The position numbers and the translations under genes were made by a program. Positions 26,024 to 36,271 of a stretch of DNA of 51,220 nucleotides are shown in pieces. The notes below the pieces were generated by a model. That model worked only from the letters and a program-made list of their open reading frames with translations, was not told where the DNA came from and did not search any database. The stretch is from positions 1,130,197-1,181,416 of the forward strand of contig NZ_BMLY01000001.1 in the NCBI RefSeq assembly GCF_014645555.1, in the 5' to 3' direction. The stretch is from Silvimonas amylolytica. Lineage in GTDB: Bacteria; Pseudomonadota; Gammaproteobacteria; Burkholderiales; Chitinibacteraceae. Position 1 is the first letter of the stretch. Each line of letters opens with the position of its first letter.

Positions 26024-27670
26024 ATGTCCAAGCTGACCAGCTCGCCCGCCTGGCTTGCCCTCGCGGAACACTCCAAGGAAGTCGCGCCGCTGCACATGCG
26101 TGACTTGTTCCACAACGATCCTCAGCGTTTTGAGAAATTCTCGCTGGAATCGGGTGGTCTGTTTTTCGATTACTCCAAGAACCGCATCACCGAAAAGACC
26201 ATGGAGCTCTTGCTGAATCTGGCGCGCGAGTCCGGTCTGCAAAAGCGTATTGAGCGCATGTTCTCGGGCGAGAAGATCAACGTCACCGAAGATCGCGCCG
26301 TGCTGCACATTGCCCTGCGCAACCTCGACAAGAACCCGATCATGGTCGATGGCGAAGACGTCATGCCCAAGGTCAATGCGGTCAAGGAGAAGATGTTCAA
26401 ATTCTCCGACGAGATCCGTTCTGGCGAGCGTGTCGGTTACACCGGCAAGGCCTTCACGGACATCGTGAACATCGGTATCGGTGGTTCGGACCTCGGCCCG
26501 GTCATGGTCTGTAATGCGCTCAAGGACTTCGGTCATCAGCGTCTGACCATGCACTTTGTGTCGACTGTTGACGGCGACCAGGTGATGTCCACGCTGAAAA
26601 AGCTGAACCCGGAAACCACCCTCTTCATCATTGCTTCCAAGACCTTCACCACCCAGGAAACCATCACTAATGCCCGCACTGCGCGCAAGTGGTTCCTGGA
26701 TCGCGTCGGCAACGAAGCACATATCGCCAAGCATTTCGTGGCGGTGTCGACCAATGCCAAGTCGGTCGCCGAGTTCGGCATTGATACCGACAATATGTTC
26801 GAATTCTGGGACTGGGTCGGCGGCCGTTACAGCTTGTGGTCGGCCATCGGTCTGCCGATTGCCATTTACCTGGGCAAGCACGACTACCAGGATTTGCTCC
26901 ATGGCGCGTACACCATGGACGAACACTTCAAGAACAAACCATTCGAACAGAACCTGCCTGTCATCATGGGTATGCTGGGCGTGTGGTACATCAACTTCTT
27001 TGGCGCTGCCACGCACCTGATCTCGCCGTACAACCAGTCGCTGCACCGCTTCCCGGCGTACCTGCAACAACTGGACATGGAATCGAACGGCAAGACGGTT
27101 GATCTGAATGGCCAGCGCGTTGATTACTCGACAGGCCCGGTGGTTTGGGGTGATGCCGGTATCAATGGCCAGCACGCTTACTATCAGATGCTGCATCAGG
27201 GTTCACAAATGGTGCCGATCGACTTTATCGCTTCGGTTGAGCACCCGGAAATTCCGGAACCGCATAGCACCATCCTGATGGCTAACTTCTTCGCACAGAC
27301 AGAAGCGTTCATGCGCGGCAAGAACGAGACCGAAGTCCGTGCGGAACTGACCAAGGCCGGCATCACGGGTGAAGCCCAGGATGCGCTGACCCCGCACAAG
27401 ATCTTTGAAGGCAACCGTCCGACCAACTCCATCCTGATCCAGCGCCTGACGCCACGTCGTCTGGGCGCGCTGATTGCGCTCTATGAGCACAAGATCATGG
27501 TGCAAGGCACGGTCTGGAATATCAACTCCTACGACCAGTGGGGTGTGGAACTGGGCAAGCAACTGGCCAAAGCCATTGAGGGTGAATTGACCACCCCGGG
27601 CCTGACCAGCACCCACGACGCATCCACCAACGGTCTCATCAACTACTACAAGCGCAACAACCCGCGCTAA
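26024..27670 (+). CDS. pgi: glucose-6-phosphate isomerase
   Basis: 548-residue enzyme interconverting glucose-6-phosphate and fructose-6-phosphate. Both signatures are visible: [12 protein letters not shown] with [18 protein letters not shown], and [16 protein letters not shown] near the C-terminus. In an Entner-Doudoroff organism it allows recycling of fructose-6-phosphate to the zwf branch. AGGAAG/GAAAGGA-like sequence precedes the ATG. It follows hexR in the same direction. No HexR box was seen directly upstream. Confidence 0.97.
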   Translation: MSKLTSSPAWLALAEHSKEVAPLHMRDLFHNDPQRFEKFSLESGGLFFDYSKNRITEKTMELLLNLARESGLQKRIERMFSGEKINVTEDRAVLHIALRNLDKNPIMVDGEDVMPKVNAVKEKMFKFSDEIRSGERVGYTGKAFTDIVNIGIGGSDLGPVMVCNALKDFGHQRLTMHFVSTVDGDQVMSTLKKLNPETTLFIIASKTFTTQETITNARTARKWFLDRVGNEAHIAKHFVAVSTNAKSVAEFGIDTDNMFEFWDWVGGRYSLWSAIGLPIAIYLGKHDYQDLLHGAYTMDEHFKNKPFEQNLPVIMGMLGVWYINFFGAATHLISPYNQSLHRFPAYLQQLDMESNGKTVDLNGQRVDYSTGPVVWGDAGINGQHAYYQMLHQGSQMVPIDFIASVEHPEIPEPHSTILMANFFAQTEAFMRGKNETEVRAELTKAGITGEAQDALTPHKIFEGNRPTNSILIQRLTPRRLGALIALYEHKIMVQGTVWNINSYDQWGVELGKQLAKAIEGELTTPGLTSTHDASTNGLINYYKRNNPR

Positions 27671-27952
27671 GCAGTAGCACAGCGGCGCTTACGCCTCATG
27701 GCGCGGGCGTCGCTACATCAGTTCAGGAACGGCCGAGACGACCCTGCCAGCGAGGCATGCGAAGCGCAGGCAGTACACCTTGTACGACGAGCGAGCATAA
27801 CAAAGCTGGCGGGGTCGTATCGGTTGTTCCAACCACCATAACTACACCGCACTGCGGAAAATGTGGAATCGCCCGACCACGAGTCAGGCGACGCACCGGA
27901 CTGGATACGTAAACCCGGGCAGCATTAACTACATCCATCAAAAGGTATGGCA
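27671..27952 (+). promoter_or_regulatory. aceE upstream region
   Basis: 282 bp without a gene. Two short perfect palindromes, GTACA-CCT-TGTAC (27773-27785) and GGTTG-TTC-CAACC (27822-27834), are candidate operators for the pyruvate dehydrogenase operon. Neither matches the PdhR box I know, and no regulator is adjacent. Confidence 0.4.
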
Positions 27953-30613
27953 ATGGCAGAGCAGATTCATGACCAGGACCCTCAAGAGACCCGTGAGTGG
28001 CTGGATGCGCTGGATGGCGTGCTTGAGAACGAAGGTGCCGAACGCGCGCACTATCTTGTAGAAAAACTCATCGGGCACGCCCGTGAGGACGGTGTCAACA
28101 TCCCGTACACCGCCACCACCGCGTACATCAACACGATCCCGGTTCAACTGGAAGCCCGCAGCCCGGGCAACCACACCTACGAAGAGCGCATTCGCTCTTA
28201 TACCCGCTGGAACGCAGCGGCCATGGTGGTTCGCGCCAACAAGATCAATGGCGATCTGGGCGGCCACATTACCTCTTTCGCTTCCGCCGCCACGTTGTAC
28301 GACGTGGGCTGGAACCATTTCTGGCACGCAGCCAGTGACAATCACGGTGGTGACCTTGTGTACTTCCAGGGTCACAGTGCGCCAGGCATGTACTCACGCG
28401 CCTTCCTGGAAGGCCGTATTTCTGAAGAACAACTGTTGAAGTTCCGTCAGGAAGTGGATGGTGGTGGCCTCTCCAGCTACCCACACCCATGGCTGATGCC
28501 GAACTTCTGGCAATTCCCGACCGTATCGATGGGTCTGGGTCCGCTGATGGCCATTTACCAGGCGCGCTTCATGAAGTACCTGGACGATCGCGGTTTCAAG
28601 CAAAACGGCGATCGCAAAGTATGGTGCTTCTGCGGCGACGGTGAAATGGACGAACCGGAATCGCTGGGTGCCATCTCGCTGGCTGGCCGTGAAAAGCTGG
28701 ACAACCTGATCTTCGTGATCAACTGCAACCTGCAGCGTCTGGATGGTCCGGTACGCGGCAACGGCAAGATCATCCAGGAACTGGAAGGCGACTTCCGTGG
28801 TTCAGGCTGGAATGTGATCAAAGTGGTCTGGGGTTCGGGCTGGGATGCACTGCTCGCCAAAGACAAGAAAGGCCTGCTGCAAAAACGCATGATGGAAGTG
28901 GTCGATGGCGAGTACCAGACCTACAAGTCCAAGGATGGCGCGTACGTGCGCAAGCACTTCTTCGGTGCGTATCCGGAACTGCTGGACATGGTTTCCAACA
29001 TGTCCGACGACGACATCTGGCGTCTGACCCGTGGCGGGAATGATCCGCACAAGGTCTACGCGGCATACAAGGCTGCATCCGAGCACAAGAATCAACCTAC
29101 CCTGTTGCTGGTGAAAACCGTCAAGGGTTACGGCATGGGTGCTGCGGGTGAATCGCAGAACGTGGCGCACCAGACCAAAAAGCTCTCCCCGGATGACCTG
29201 TTGCATCTGCGTGACCGCTTCCGTATTCCGCTGACCGATGAAGAAGCGCGTTCTGCCACCTTCTACAAGCCGGCCGCTGATGCGCCGGAACTGAAGTACA
29301 TGCACGAGCGCCGTTCCGAACTGGGTGGTTATCTGCCATCGCGCAACCCGGTGAATGAGTCGCTGGAAGTGCCCGCACTGGACACCTTCAAAGCCCTGCT
29401 GGAAAGCTCCGGCGAGCGTGAAATGTCCACCACCATGGCCTTCGTGCGTATCCTCACCGCGCTGGTCAAAGACAAGAACATTGGCAAGCGCGTCGTGCCG
29501 ATCGTGCCGGACGAATCCCGCACCTTTGGTATGGAAGGCATGTTCCGCCAATTGGGTATCTGGAGCCATGTTGGCCAGTTGTATGAGCCACAAGATGCCG
29601 ACCAGTTGATGTTCTACAAGGAATCGACCACAGGTCAGATCCTCCAGGAAGGCATCAACGAAGCCGGCGCCATGGCGGACTGGATCGCCGCGGCCACCGC
29701 TTACGCCAACCATGGTGTAACGATGATCCCGTTCTACATCTATTACTCGATGTTCGGCTTCCAGCGTGTTGGCGATCTGGCCTGGGCTGCGGGCGATTTG
29801 CGCGCCCGTGGTTTCCTGGTTGGCGGCACCTCTGGCCGTACCACGCTGAACGGCGAAGGCCTGCAACATCAGGACGGTCACGGTCACCAGTTTGCCGAGT
29901 TCATCCCCAACTGCGTGTCTTACGATCCGACCTTTGCTTATGAGCTGGCAGTCATCGTCCACCACGGCATGAAGCGGATGTACCAGGATCAGGAAAACAT
30001 CTATTACTACCTGTCGGTGATGAACGAAAACTACGCCCACCCGGCCATGCCGGAAGGTGCGGAAGAAGGCATCATCAAGGGTCTGTACAAGTTCCGTCCG
30101 GCCGCTGCCAAGGGCGACCTGCATGTACAACTGATGGGTTCGGGCACGATCTTCCGTGAAGTGATCGCCGCTGCAGAACTGTTGAAGAACGATTTTGGTG
30201 TTGAGTCCGATATCTGGTCCGCCCCGAGCTTCAACGAACTGCGTCGCGACGGCATGGCTGCAGCACGCTACAACATGCTGCACCCGACCGAACCGTCCCG
30301 CGAAGCCTACGTGACCACCTGCCTGAAGGACGCCGAAGGCCCGACCATCGTCGCGACCGACTACAAGCGCAGCTACGCCGACCAGATTCGTGAATACGTA
30401 CCTGGCCGCTACGTGGTACTGGGCACCGACGGCTTTGGCCGTTCGGACAGCCGTCAGCAACTGCGCAAGTTCTTCGAAGTGGACCGCTACCACGTCGCCG
30501 TTGCTGCCCTCAAGGCCCTGGCCGACGAAGGCAAGCTGCCACTGACCAAGGTGGCCGAAGCGATCGCCAAGTACGGCATCGAAGTGGATCGTCCGGCGCC
30601 CTGGACGGTGTAA
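27953..30613 (+). CDS. aceE: pyruvate dehydrogenase E1 component (homodimeric)
   Basis: 886-residue thiamine diphosphate enzyme that decarboxylates pyruvate and acetylates the lipoyl group of E2. The ThDP motif is GDGEMDEPESLGA...VINCNLQ. The N-terminus AEQIHDQDPQETREWLDALDGVLENEG is typical of the large AceE type. The second of two close ATGs (27953) is chosen because AAAGG is seven bases before it; an ATG at 27947 touches the ribosome site. First gene of aceE-aceF-lpdA; the operon follows the Entner-Doudoroff block that supplies pyruvate. Confidence 0.97.
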   Translation: MAEQIHDQDPQETREWLDALDGVLENEGAERAHYLVEKLIGHAREDGVNIPYTATTAYINTIPVQLEARSPGNHTYEERIRSYTRWNAAAMVVRANKINGDLGGHITSFASAATLYDVGWNHFWHAASDNHGGDLVYFQGHSAPGMYSRAFLEGRISEEQLLKFRQEVDGGGLSSYPHPWLMPNFWQFPTVSMGLGPLMAIYQARFMKYLDDRGFKQNGDRKVWCFCGDGEMDEPESLGAISLAGREKLDNLIFVINCNLQRLDGPVRGNGKIIQELEGDFRGSGWNVIKVVWGSGWDALLAKDKKGLLQKRMMEVVDGEYQTYKSKDGAYVRKHFFGAYPELLDMVSNMSDDDIWRLTRGGNDPHKVYAAYKAASEHKNQPTLLLVKTVKGYGMGAAGESQNVAHQTKKLSPDDLLHLRDRFRIPLTDEEARSATFYKPAADAPELKYMHERRSELGGYLPSRNPVNESLEVPALDTFKALLESSGEREMSTTMAFVRILTALVKDKNIGKRVVPIVPDESRTFGMEGMFRQLGIWSHVGQLYEPQDADQLMFYKESTTGQILQEGINEAGAMADWIAAATAYANHGVTMIPFYIYYSMFGFQRVGDLAWAAGDLRARGFLVGGTSGRTTLNGEGLQHQDGHGHQFAEFIPNCVSYDPTFAYELAVIVHHGMKRMYQDQENIYYYLSVMNENYAHPAMPEGAEEGIIKGLYKFRPAAAKGDLHVQLMGSGTIFREVIAAAELLKNDFGVESDIWSAPSFNELRRDGMAAARYNMLHPTEPSREAYVTTCLKDAEGPTIVATDYKRSYADQIREYVPGRYVVLGTDGFGRSDSRQQLRKFFEVDRYHVAVAALKALADEGKLPLTKVAEAIAKYGIEVDRPAPWTV

Positions 30614-30620
30614 TGAAAAC

Positions 30621-30723
30621 GTGAGGCGTGAGGTGTGCAGGATGAGGCGTCAAACCATCCTGTACACCGCGCGCTTGAGCTGAAGCGGGGCTGATCCTCC
30701 GCTTCTCTCCCCTCACCCCTCAC
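30621..30723 (+). repeat. structured intergenic repeat, copy 1 (aceE-aceF)
   Basis: Outer arms GTGAGGCGTGAGG (30621-30633) and CCTCACCCCTCAC (30711-30723) pair with a single mismatch. Inside lie two further hairpins, TGTGCAGGATG with CATCCTGTACA (30634-30644/30656-30666) and GAAGCGG with CCGCTTC (30682-30688/30699-30705). The outer arms recur around copy 2 on the far side of aceF, with the mismatch at the same place. Confidence 0.7.
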
Positions 30724-30735
30724 AGGATTCATCTC

Positions 30736-32376
30736 ATGATCGAATTGAAGATTCCGGATATCGGCGGCCACGATGGCGTTGATGTCATTGAAGTGATGGT
30801 CAAACCGGGCGACGTGGTCGAGAAAGAACAGTCCCTGATTACCCTTGAAACCGACAAGGCCACAATGGAAGTACCGGCGACGGACGCCGGCGTGGTCAAG
30901 GAAGTAAAGGTCAAGGTTGGCGACAAGGTCTCTGAAGGCGATGTCATCGTCCTGATCGAAGCCAGCGGCGCTGCCGCACCGGCACCAGCACCGGCTGCTG
31001 CCGCACCAGCTCCTGCACCTCAAGCTGCTCCGGCCCCGGCGCCTGCCGCAGCGCCTGCAGCCGCGCAAAGCATTGAAGTGCATGTGCCGGATATCGGTAA
31101 CTTCGACGCCGTTGAAATCATTGAAGTGAACGTCAAGGTTGGCGATACCGTCGCCGTTGATGATTCGCTGATCACGCTCGAATCCGACAAGGCCAGTATG
31201 GAAGTGCCCTCTACCGCAGCTGGCGTAGTGGAAAGCATTGCCGTGAAGGTTGGCGAGAAAGTCGGTCAGGGCGCGTTGATCCTGACCATCAAAGGTTCTG
31301 GCGCTGCTGCCTCCGCCGCACCGGCTCCGGCCCCTGCTGCGACCGCTCCTGCACCCGCACCGCAAGCTGCGCCTGCACCGACCCCCGCCGCTGCAGCCCC
31401 TGCACCTGCGCCCGCGGCATCGGCCAGCGTCAAGTTTGACGAAGAAGGTTTCCGCAAAGCCCATGCCAGTCCTTCGGTGCGCTCGTTTGCGCGTGAGCTG
31501 GGTGTGGATTTGTCCAGGGTGAAGGGCACGGGTCCCAAGGGCCGTATCCTGCACGAAGACGTGCGTGGCTTTATCAAGAACGTACTGTCTGGCGCAGTGG
31601 CCGCGCCGGTTGCCGCTGCTGCTGCAGGCGGTTCGGGTGTAGGTCTGGACTTGCTGCCATGGCCGAAGGTGGATTTCGCCAAATTTGGCCCGATCGAAAC
31701 CAAACCGCTGTCACGCATCCAGAAAATTTCTGGCGCCAACCTCAGCCGCAACTGGGTGATGATTCCTCACGTCACGTTCAATGACGAAGCCGATATCACC
31801 GAGCTGGAAGAATTCCGCAAGACCGTGGGCAAGGAATGGGAAAAGAGTGGTCTGAAGATTTCGCCGCTGGCTTTCATCATCAAGGCAGCGGCTGAAGCAC
31901 TCAAGGCATTCCCCAACTTCAACAGCAGTCTGGATGGTGACAACCTGGTACTCAAACAGTACTACCACATCGGTTTTGCGGCAGATACGCCGAACGGTCT
32001 GGTTGTGCCGGTGATCAAGGATGCCGACAAGAAGGGTCTGAAACAGATTGCCCAGGAACTGACCGAACTCTCTGGTCTGGCCCGTGAAGGCAAACTCAAG
32101 CCCACCGACATGCAAGGCGCGACGTTCACCATTTCAAGTCTGGGTGGCATTGGCGGCACCAGCTTTACGCCGATTATCAATGCGCCGGAAGTGGCGATCC
32201 TGGGTGTCTGCAAGAGCCAGATCAAGCCGGTATGGAATGGCAAGGAGTTTGAACCGCGCCTGATGTGCCCGCTGTCGCTGTCGTTTGATCACCGTGTGAT
32301 TGATGGTGCCGCCGCTGCACGCTTTACCGTGCATCTGGGCAAGCTGCTGGCCGATATCCGTCGCCTGATCTTGTAA
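30736..32376 (+). CDS. aceF: dihydrolipoyllysine acetyltransferase (pyruvate dehydrogenase E2)
   Basis: 546 residues forming the core of the complex. Two lipoyl domains carry their lysines at Lys41 (ETDKATMEV) and Lys151 (ESDKASMEV), joined by Ala/Pro-rich flexible linkers. An E1/E3-binding domain ([27 protein letters not shown]) follows, then the catalytic domain with the FDHRVIDG motif (His519). AGGA lies before the ATG. Flanked on both sides by related intergenic repeats. Confidence 0.97.
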   Translation: MIELKIPDIGGHDGVDVIEVMVKPGDVVEKEQSLITLETDKATMEVPATDAGVVKEVKVKVGDKVSEGDVIVLIEASGAAAPAPAPAAAAPAPAPQAAPAPAPAAAPAAAQSIEVHVPDIGNFDAVEIIEVNVKVGDTVAVDDSLITLESDKASMEVPSTAAGVVESIAVKVGEKVGQGALILTIKGSGAAASAAPAPAPAATAPAPAPQAAPAPTPAAAAPAPAPAASASVKFDEEGFRKAHASPSVRSFARELGVDLSRVKGTGPKGRILHEDVRGFIKNVLSGAVAAPVAAAAAGGSGVGLDLLPWPKVDFAKFGPIETKPLSRIQKISGANLSRNWVMIPHVTFNDEADITELEEFRKTVGKEWEKSGLKISPLAFIIKAAAEALKAFPNFNSSLDGDNLVLKQYYHIGFAADTPNGLVVPVIKDADKKGLKQIAQELTELSGLAREGKLKPTDMQGATFTISSLGGIGGTSFTPIINAPEVAILGVCKSQIKPVWNGKEFEPRLMCPLSLSFDHRVIDGAAAARFTVHLGKLLADIRRLIL

Positions 32377-32380
32377 TGCA

Positions 32381-32472
32381 TGAGGTGTGAGGTGCGCGGC
32401 GCGCGGTGAAAACCTGCGCCCCACCTCATCCGGGTTGTGGGGTTTCGCGCCCCCTCCTCTCCTCACCCCTCA
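32381..32472 (+). repeat. structured intergenic repeat, copy 2 (aceF-lpdA)
   Basis: Outer arms TGAGGTGTGAGG (32381-32392) and CCTCACCCCTCA (32461-32472) pair with one mismatch, as in copy 1. An inner hairpin is CCCCAC/GTGGGG (32419-32424/32437-32442). The interior differs from copy 1, so only the ends are conserved. Confidence 0.65.
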
Positions 32473-32484
32473 CTGGGAGTCCCC

Positions 32485-34260
32485 ATGAGCACTGTAGAAA
32501 TCAAAGTTCCCGATATTGGCGGTCATGAGAACGTCGATATCATTGAAGTCTTTGTCAAAGCCGGTGACGTGATCGAGAAAGAACAATCGCTGATCACGCT
32601 GGAAACCGACAAGGCCACCATGGAAGTGCCATCGACCCATGCGGGCAAGGTGGTTTCGGTTGCCGTCAAAGTTGGCGACAAAATCTCTGAAGGCGGCGTT
32701 GTGCTGACGCTGGAAACCGCGGGTGCCAGTGCTGCTGCCCCCGCCCCGGCGCCGACGCCTGCTGCCGCAGCGCCCTCGCCACAAATGGCCTCCTCGGCCT
32801 CCCAGCCCGCTGCGGCTGCCCAACCGGCGCTGATCGCCGGTGATGTAGTCGAGTGCGATGTCCTGGTGCTGGGCGCAGGCCCTGGTGGTTATACCGGTGC
32901 GTTCCGCGCTGCTGATCTGGGCAAGAACGTGGTACTGGTCGAGCGTTACTCGTCGCTCGGCGGTGTATGTCTGAACGTGGGTTGCATTCCCTCCAAGGCA
33001 CTGTTGCACGTCGCCAAGGTCCTGACCGATGCCGAAGAAATGCGTGAACACGGCATTGATTTTGGCGCACCGAAGATCGACATCGACAAGCTGCGTGGCT
33101 TCAAGGATGGCGTCGTCAGCCGTCTGACCAAGGGTCTGTCCGGCCTGGCCAAGCAACGCAAGGTGAGCGTACTGACGGGTGAAGGCCAGTTTACCGGCCC
33201 GTATACGCTGAACGTGACTGCAGCCGATGGCACAGTGAAAACCGTGCGTTTCAAGAACGCCATCATCGCTGCAGGCTCAACCGCGCTGAAGATTCCGGGT
33301 TACCCATACGACGATCCGCGTGTCATTACCTCGACGGGTGCGCTCAAGCTTGAAGGCATCCCCAAAAAGATGCTCGTAGTGGGTGGCGGTATTATCGGTC
33401 TGGAAATGGCCTGCGTGTATGGCGCGCTAGGTACTGAAATCAGCGTCGTGGAACTGGGCGACGGCCTGATTCCGGGCGCTGACCGTGACGTGGTGAAGGT
33501 GCTGACTGATCGCATCGGCAAGCGCTACAAGGTCATGGTTCGCACCAAGGTCTCGCATGTAGAAGCCACGGCCGAAGGCCTGCGCTGCACGTTTGAAGGC
33601 GATTGGGCACCCAAAGAACCGCAAACCTACGACAAGGTACTGGTCGCTGTCGGCCGTCGCCCCAATGGCAAGCTGATTGGCGCGGAAAACGCAGGCGTCA
33701 ATATCGACGAACGTGGTTTCATTCCAGTCGATAACCAATGCCGCACCAACGTGCCGCACATCTTTGCCATTGGCGATATCGTTGGCAACCCGATGCTGGC
33801 CCACAAAGCCACGCACGAAGCCAAGTGCGCCGCTGAAGTCATCGCTGGTGAAAAGAGCTATCTGGACTACCGCGCGATTCCGTCCATTGCGTATACCGAT
33901 CCGGAAGTGGCCTGGATGGGTCTGACCGAAACCGAAGCCAAAGCCAAGGGCATTGCCTATGAAAAGGCCGTGTTCCCGTGGGCTGCGTCTGGCCGTGCAC
34001 TGGGCAATGGCCGCGATGACGGTCTGACCAAAATTCTGTTTGACCCGGAAAGCCACCAGATCCTCGGTGCCGCCATTGTCGGCGTGAACGCGGGCGAATT
34101 GCTGGGTGAAGCGGTGCTGGCCTATGAAATGGGTGCGGATATCAGCGACATTACCGGTACCGTCCACGCGCACCCGACGCTGTCGGAAACCGTGGCCATG
34201 GCGGCGGAAATCGCCCATGGCTCGATCACCGATCTGTATATCCCCAAGCGCAAGAAGTAA
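32485..34260 (+). CDS. lpdA: dihydrolipoyl dehydrogenase with N-terminal lipoyl domain (E3)
   Basis: 591 residues. An N-terminal lipoyl domain (ETDKATMEV, Lys43) and an Ala/Pro linker to about residue 118 precede a full flavoprotein disulfide reductase. Visible are the FAD loop GAGPGGYTGAF, the redox disulfide CLNVGC (Cys162, Cys167), the NAD-binding loop GGGIIGLEMA and the active-site His in HAHPTLSE. Such lipoylated E3 is known in Neisseria (p64k) and other Betaproteobacteria. GGGAG precedes the ATG at 32485. It ends the pyruvate dehydrogenase operon before a strong terminator. Confidence 0.97.
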   Translation: MSTVEIKVPDIGGHENVDIIEVFVKAGDVIEKEQSLITLETDKATMEVPSTHAGKVVSVAVKVGDKISEGGVVLTLETAGASAAAPAPAPTPAAAAPSPQMASSASQPAAAAQPALIAGDVVECDVLVLGAGPGGYTGAFRAADLGKNVVLVERYSSLGGVCLNVGCIPSKALLHVAKVLTDAEEMREHGIDFGAPKIDIDKLRGFKDGVVSRLTKGLSGLAKQRKVSVLTGEGQFTGPYTLNVTAADGTVKTVRFKNAIIAAGSTALKIPGYPYDDPRVITSTGALKLEGIPKKMLVVGGGIIGLEMACVYGALGTEISVVELGDGLIPGADRDVVKVLTDRIGKRYKVMVRTKVSHVEATAEGLRCTFEGDWAPKEPQTYDKVLVAVGRRPNGKLIGAENAGVNIDERGFIPVDNQCRTNVPHIFAIGDIVGNPMLAHKATHEAKCAAEVIAGEKSYLDYRAIPSIAYTDPEVAWMGLTETEAKAKGIAYEKAVFPWAASGRALGNGRDDGLTKILFDPESHQILGAAIVGVNAGELLGEAVLAYEMGADISDITGTVHAHPTLSETVAMAAEIAHGSITDLYIPKRKK

Positions 34261-34280
34261 GCGCGAGGTGGATCTACACA

Positions 34281-34309
34281 AAAACGCCCCGGTTTTGCCG
34301 GGGCGTTTT
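34281..34309. terminator. bidirectional terminator after lpdA
   Basis: AAAACGCCCCGG (34281-34292) and CCGGGGCGTTTT (34298-34309), flanked by A- and T-rich sequence. It serves lpdA and the convergent SDR gene. Confidence 0.92.
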
Positions 34310-34330
34310 GTTTTAGTCCGCTCACACACA

Positions 34331-34930
34331 TCAAAACACTTTATAGATCCGGCCGGTTTGCGGACCCTCGATGCTGCGTACATAAGCCTGTGCAACCACG
34401 GCTCCGGGCTGTGGGATGAACCCCGGAAAGAACGGGCCAAATACGTCTTGCGATTCTGTCAGCATGGTCGGGCTGACTACGTTGATGCGAAACGCGCCCG
34501 ATGCATCCACGGCAACAGCACGGGCAAAACCCTCTACAGCGGCATTCACCGTGGTCGCGTTGAAACCCTGGGCAATGGGTTCATCAGCCACAATCCCGCT
34601 GGTCAACGTGATTGAGCCACCACGGCGTAGATAATGCTGGCCGATCAGTGCTACGTTCACTTGTCCCATCAGCTTGCTATCGATCCCTTTGCGAAACTGC
34701 TCCGGCGTGGTTTCGCTCAGGGGGCCGAAATGCAGATTGCCACTGGTAACCACAATGGCATCGACCTGCCCTATCCGCTCAAACAACGCCCGTACGCTGT
34801 CTTCGCTGGCGATATCGACCCGCTCACTGCCATTGGAATGCCCCACGCGCAATACCTGATGACGGTCTTCCAGCGCCGCTACGACCGCTTTGCCAACAGT
34901 ACCTGTCGCGCCAATCACCACGATTTTCAT
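34331..34930 (-). CDS. short-chain dehydrogenase-like protein, catalytic YxxxK not recognised
   Basis: 199-residue Rossmann-fold protein with the cofactor loop IGATGTVG (about 7-14) and an Asp near residue 39 that would favour NAD-type binding, then TSGNLHFGPLSE in place of the usual NNAG. At the place of the catalytic YxxxK the sequence reads GFNATTVNAAVEGFA, with neither the Tyr nor the Lys. It may bind a nucleotide without being a classical dehydrogenase; families of this kind are annotated as short-chain dehydrogenase with unknown substrate. GGAG precedes the ATG at 34930; the longer frame to 34972 has no ribosome site. Confidence 0.8.
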   Translation of the reverse strand: MKIVVIGATGTVGKAVVAALEDRHQVLRVGHSNGSERVDIASEDSVRALFERIGQVDAIVVTSGNLHFGPLSETTPEQFRKGIDSKLMGQVNVALIGQHYLRRGGSITLTSGIVADEPIAQGFNATTVNAAVEGFARAVAVDASGAFRINVVSPTMLTESQDVFGPFFPGFIPQPGAVVAQAYVRSIEGPQTGRIYKVF

Positions 34931-35116
34931 GTCTTGCTCCACGTTGTATGAAAGCTTCATTGTGGTTAGCAACCCTTTCCGGATAAACCGATAGACGCTT
35001 CGTTCTTTTCAAACCCTGAGTTGGCAATTGGCATCGTTCAGACACCACACATGACATAGCACCAATCATTCCAAAAAACCGGGTTAATATGCCTGTTCCT
35101 CGCAACGGATTGCATC

Positions 35117-36271
35117 ATGGCGCTTGTTTCCAAACTCCCCGATGTCGGTACGACCATCTTCACGGTCATGAGTCAGCTTGCTGCTGAGCACCACGCCATC
35201 AATCTCTCTCAGGGTTTTCCGGATTTCCCCTGCGCGCCCGAAATGTTGCAGGGCGTGTATCAGGCCATGCTGGCTAACCACAATCAGTACGCGCCCATGG
35301 CGGGGTTGCCGGCGCTGCGGCAGGCTCTGGCGGCCAAGCTGCAGCAAAGCCGGGATATCGTTGTGGACGCAGAGACTGAAATCACGATCACCGCCGGCGC
35401 GACACAGGCGTTGTTCACCGCCATCGCCACCGTACTGCATGCAGGTGATGAGGCCATCATTCTTGATCCGTCTTACGACAGCTACGCCCCCGCCATCCGT
35501 GCACAGGGCGCGGTGCCCGTGCGTATCAGCTTGAGTGCACCAGCGTTTGCGGTGGATTGGGATCAGGTCAGCCAAGCTGTCACACCGCGCACGCGGCTGA
35601 TTATCGTTAACAACCCCAATAACCCGGCAACCAGCGTGTTCACCTGCAGTGATCTGGATGCGCTCTCGGCAATCGCAGACCGCCATGACCTGATCGTGCT
35701 GGCTGATGAGGTCTACGAACATCTGGTTTATGACGGGGTGGAACACCAAAGCGTACTGGCGCATCCCGCACTACGGGCACGCAGCTTTGCGGTGTACTCG
35801 TTCGGCAAAACCTTCCACGCTACTGGCTGGAAAGTGGGATATTGCGTCGCGCCTCCCGCATTGACAGCAGAGTTTCGCAAGCTGCATCAGTTTCTGGTGT
35901 TTTCAGTCAACACCCCCACGCAACACGCGCTGGCGCAGTACCTGGCGACCCCGGCGCACTGGCAACTGCTTCCCGAGTTCTACCAGGCCAAACGTGATCT
36001 GTTGGCAACAGGTTTGCAGCAAGCCGGGTTTACGCTCAAACCCAGCCAAAGTACGTATTTCCAGTTGGCAGATTACCGCCAGATCAAGCCGGATTTGTCT
36101 GAGATAGAGTTCGCGCGCTGGCTAACGGTGACGCACGGCGTTGCCAGCATTCCGGTATCGGCGTTTTATGGCGACGGGCGCGATCACAAGCTGGTGCGCT
36201 TTTGTTTTGCCAAGCAGGAAACCACGCTGGACGCCGCACTGACGCGGCTCTCCGCCCTCACCAGAACCTAG
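35117..36271 (+). CDS. PLP-dependent aminotransferase, methionine aminotransferase type (YbdL-like)
   Basis: 384-residue fold-type I aminotransferase. INLSQGFPDFPCAPEML, PSYDSYAPAI, NNPNNPATSVF and LADEVYEHLVYD are aminotransferase landmarks, and the PLP lysine is in YSFGKTFHATGWKVGY. The opening SKLPDVGTTIFTVMSQLA closely follows the methionine aminotransferase YbdL group, which acts in methionine salvage or glutamine/kynurenine transamination. The substrate is inferred by family. It converges on the YgjV-like gene with a 4-bp overlap at the ends. Confidence 0.9.
   Translation: MALVSKLPDVGTTIFTVMSQLAAEHHAINLSQGFPDFPCAPEMLQGVYQAMLANHNQYAPMAGLPALRQALAAKLQQSRDIVVDAETEITITAGATQALFTAIATVLHAGDEAIILDPSYDSYAPAIRAQGAVPVRISLSAPAFAVDWDQVSQAVTPRTRLIIVNNPNNPATSVFTCSDLDALSAIADRHDLIVLADEVYEHLVYDGVEHQSVLAHPALRARSFAVYSFGKTFHATGWKVGYCVAPPALTAEFRKLHQFLVFSVNTPTQHALAQYLATPAHWQLLPEFYQAKRDLLATGLQQAGFTLKPSQSTYFQLADYRQIKPDLSEIEFARWLTVTHGVASIPVSAFYGDGRDHKLVRFCFAKQETTLDAALTRLSALTRT

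Noticed and set aside
28802-30493. 563-codon open frame antisense to aceE
   Set aside because: Shadow of the highly biased aceE codons; no motif.
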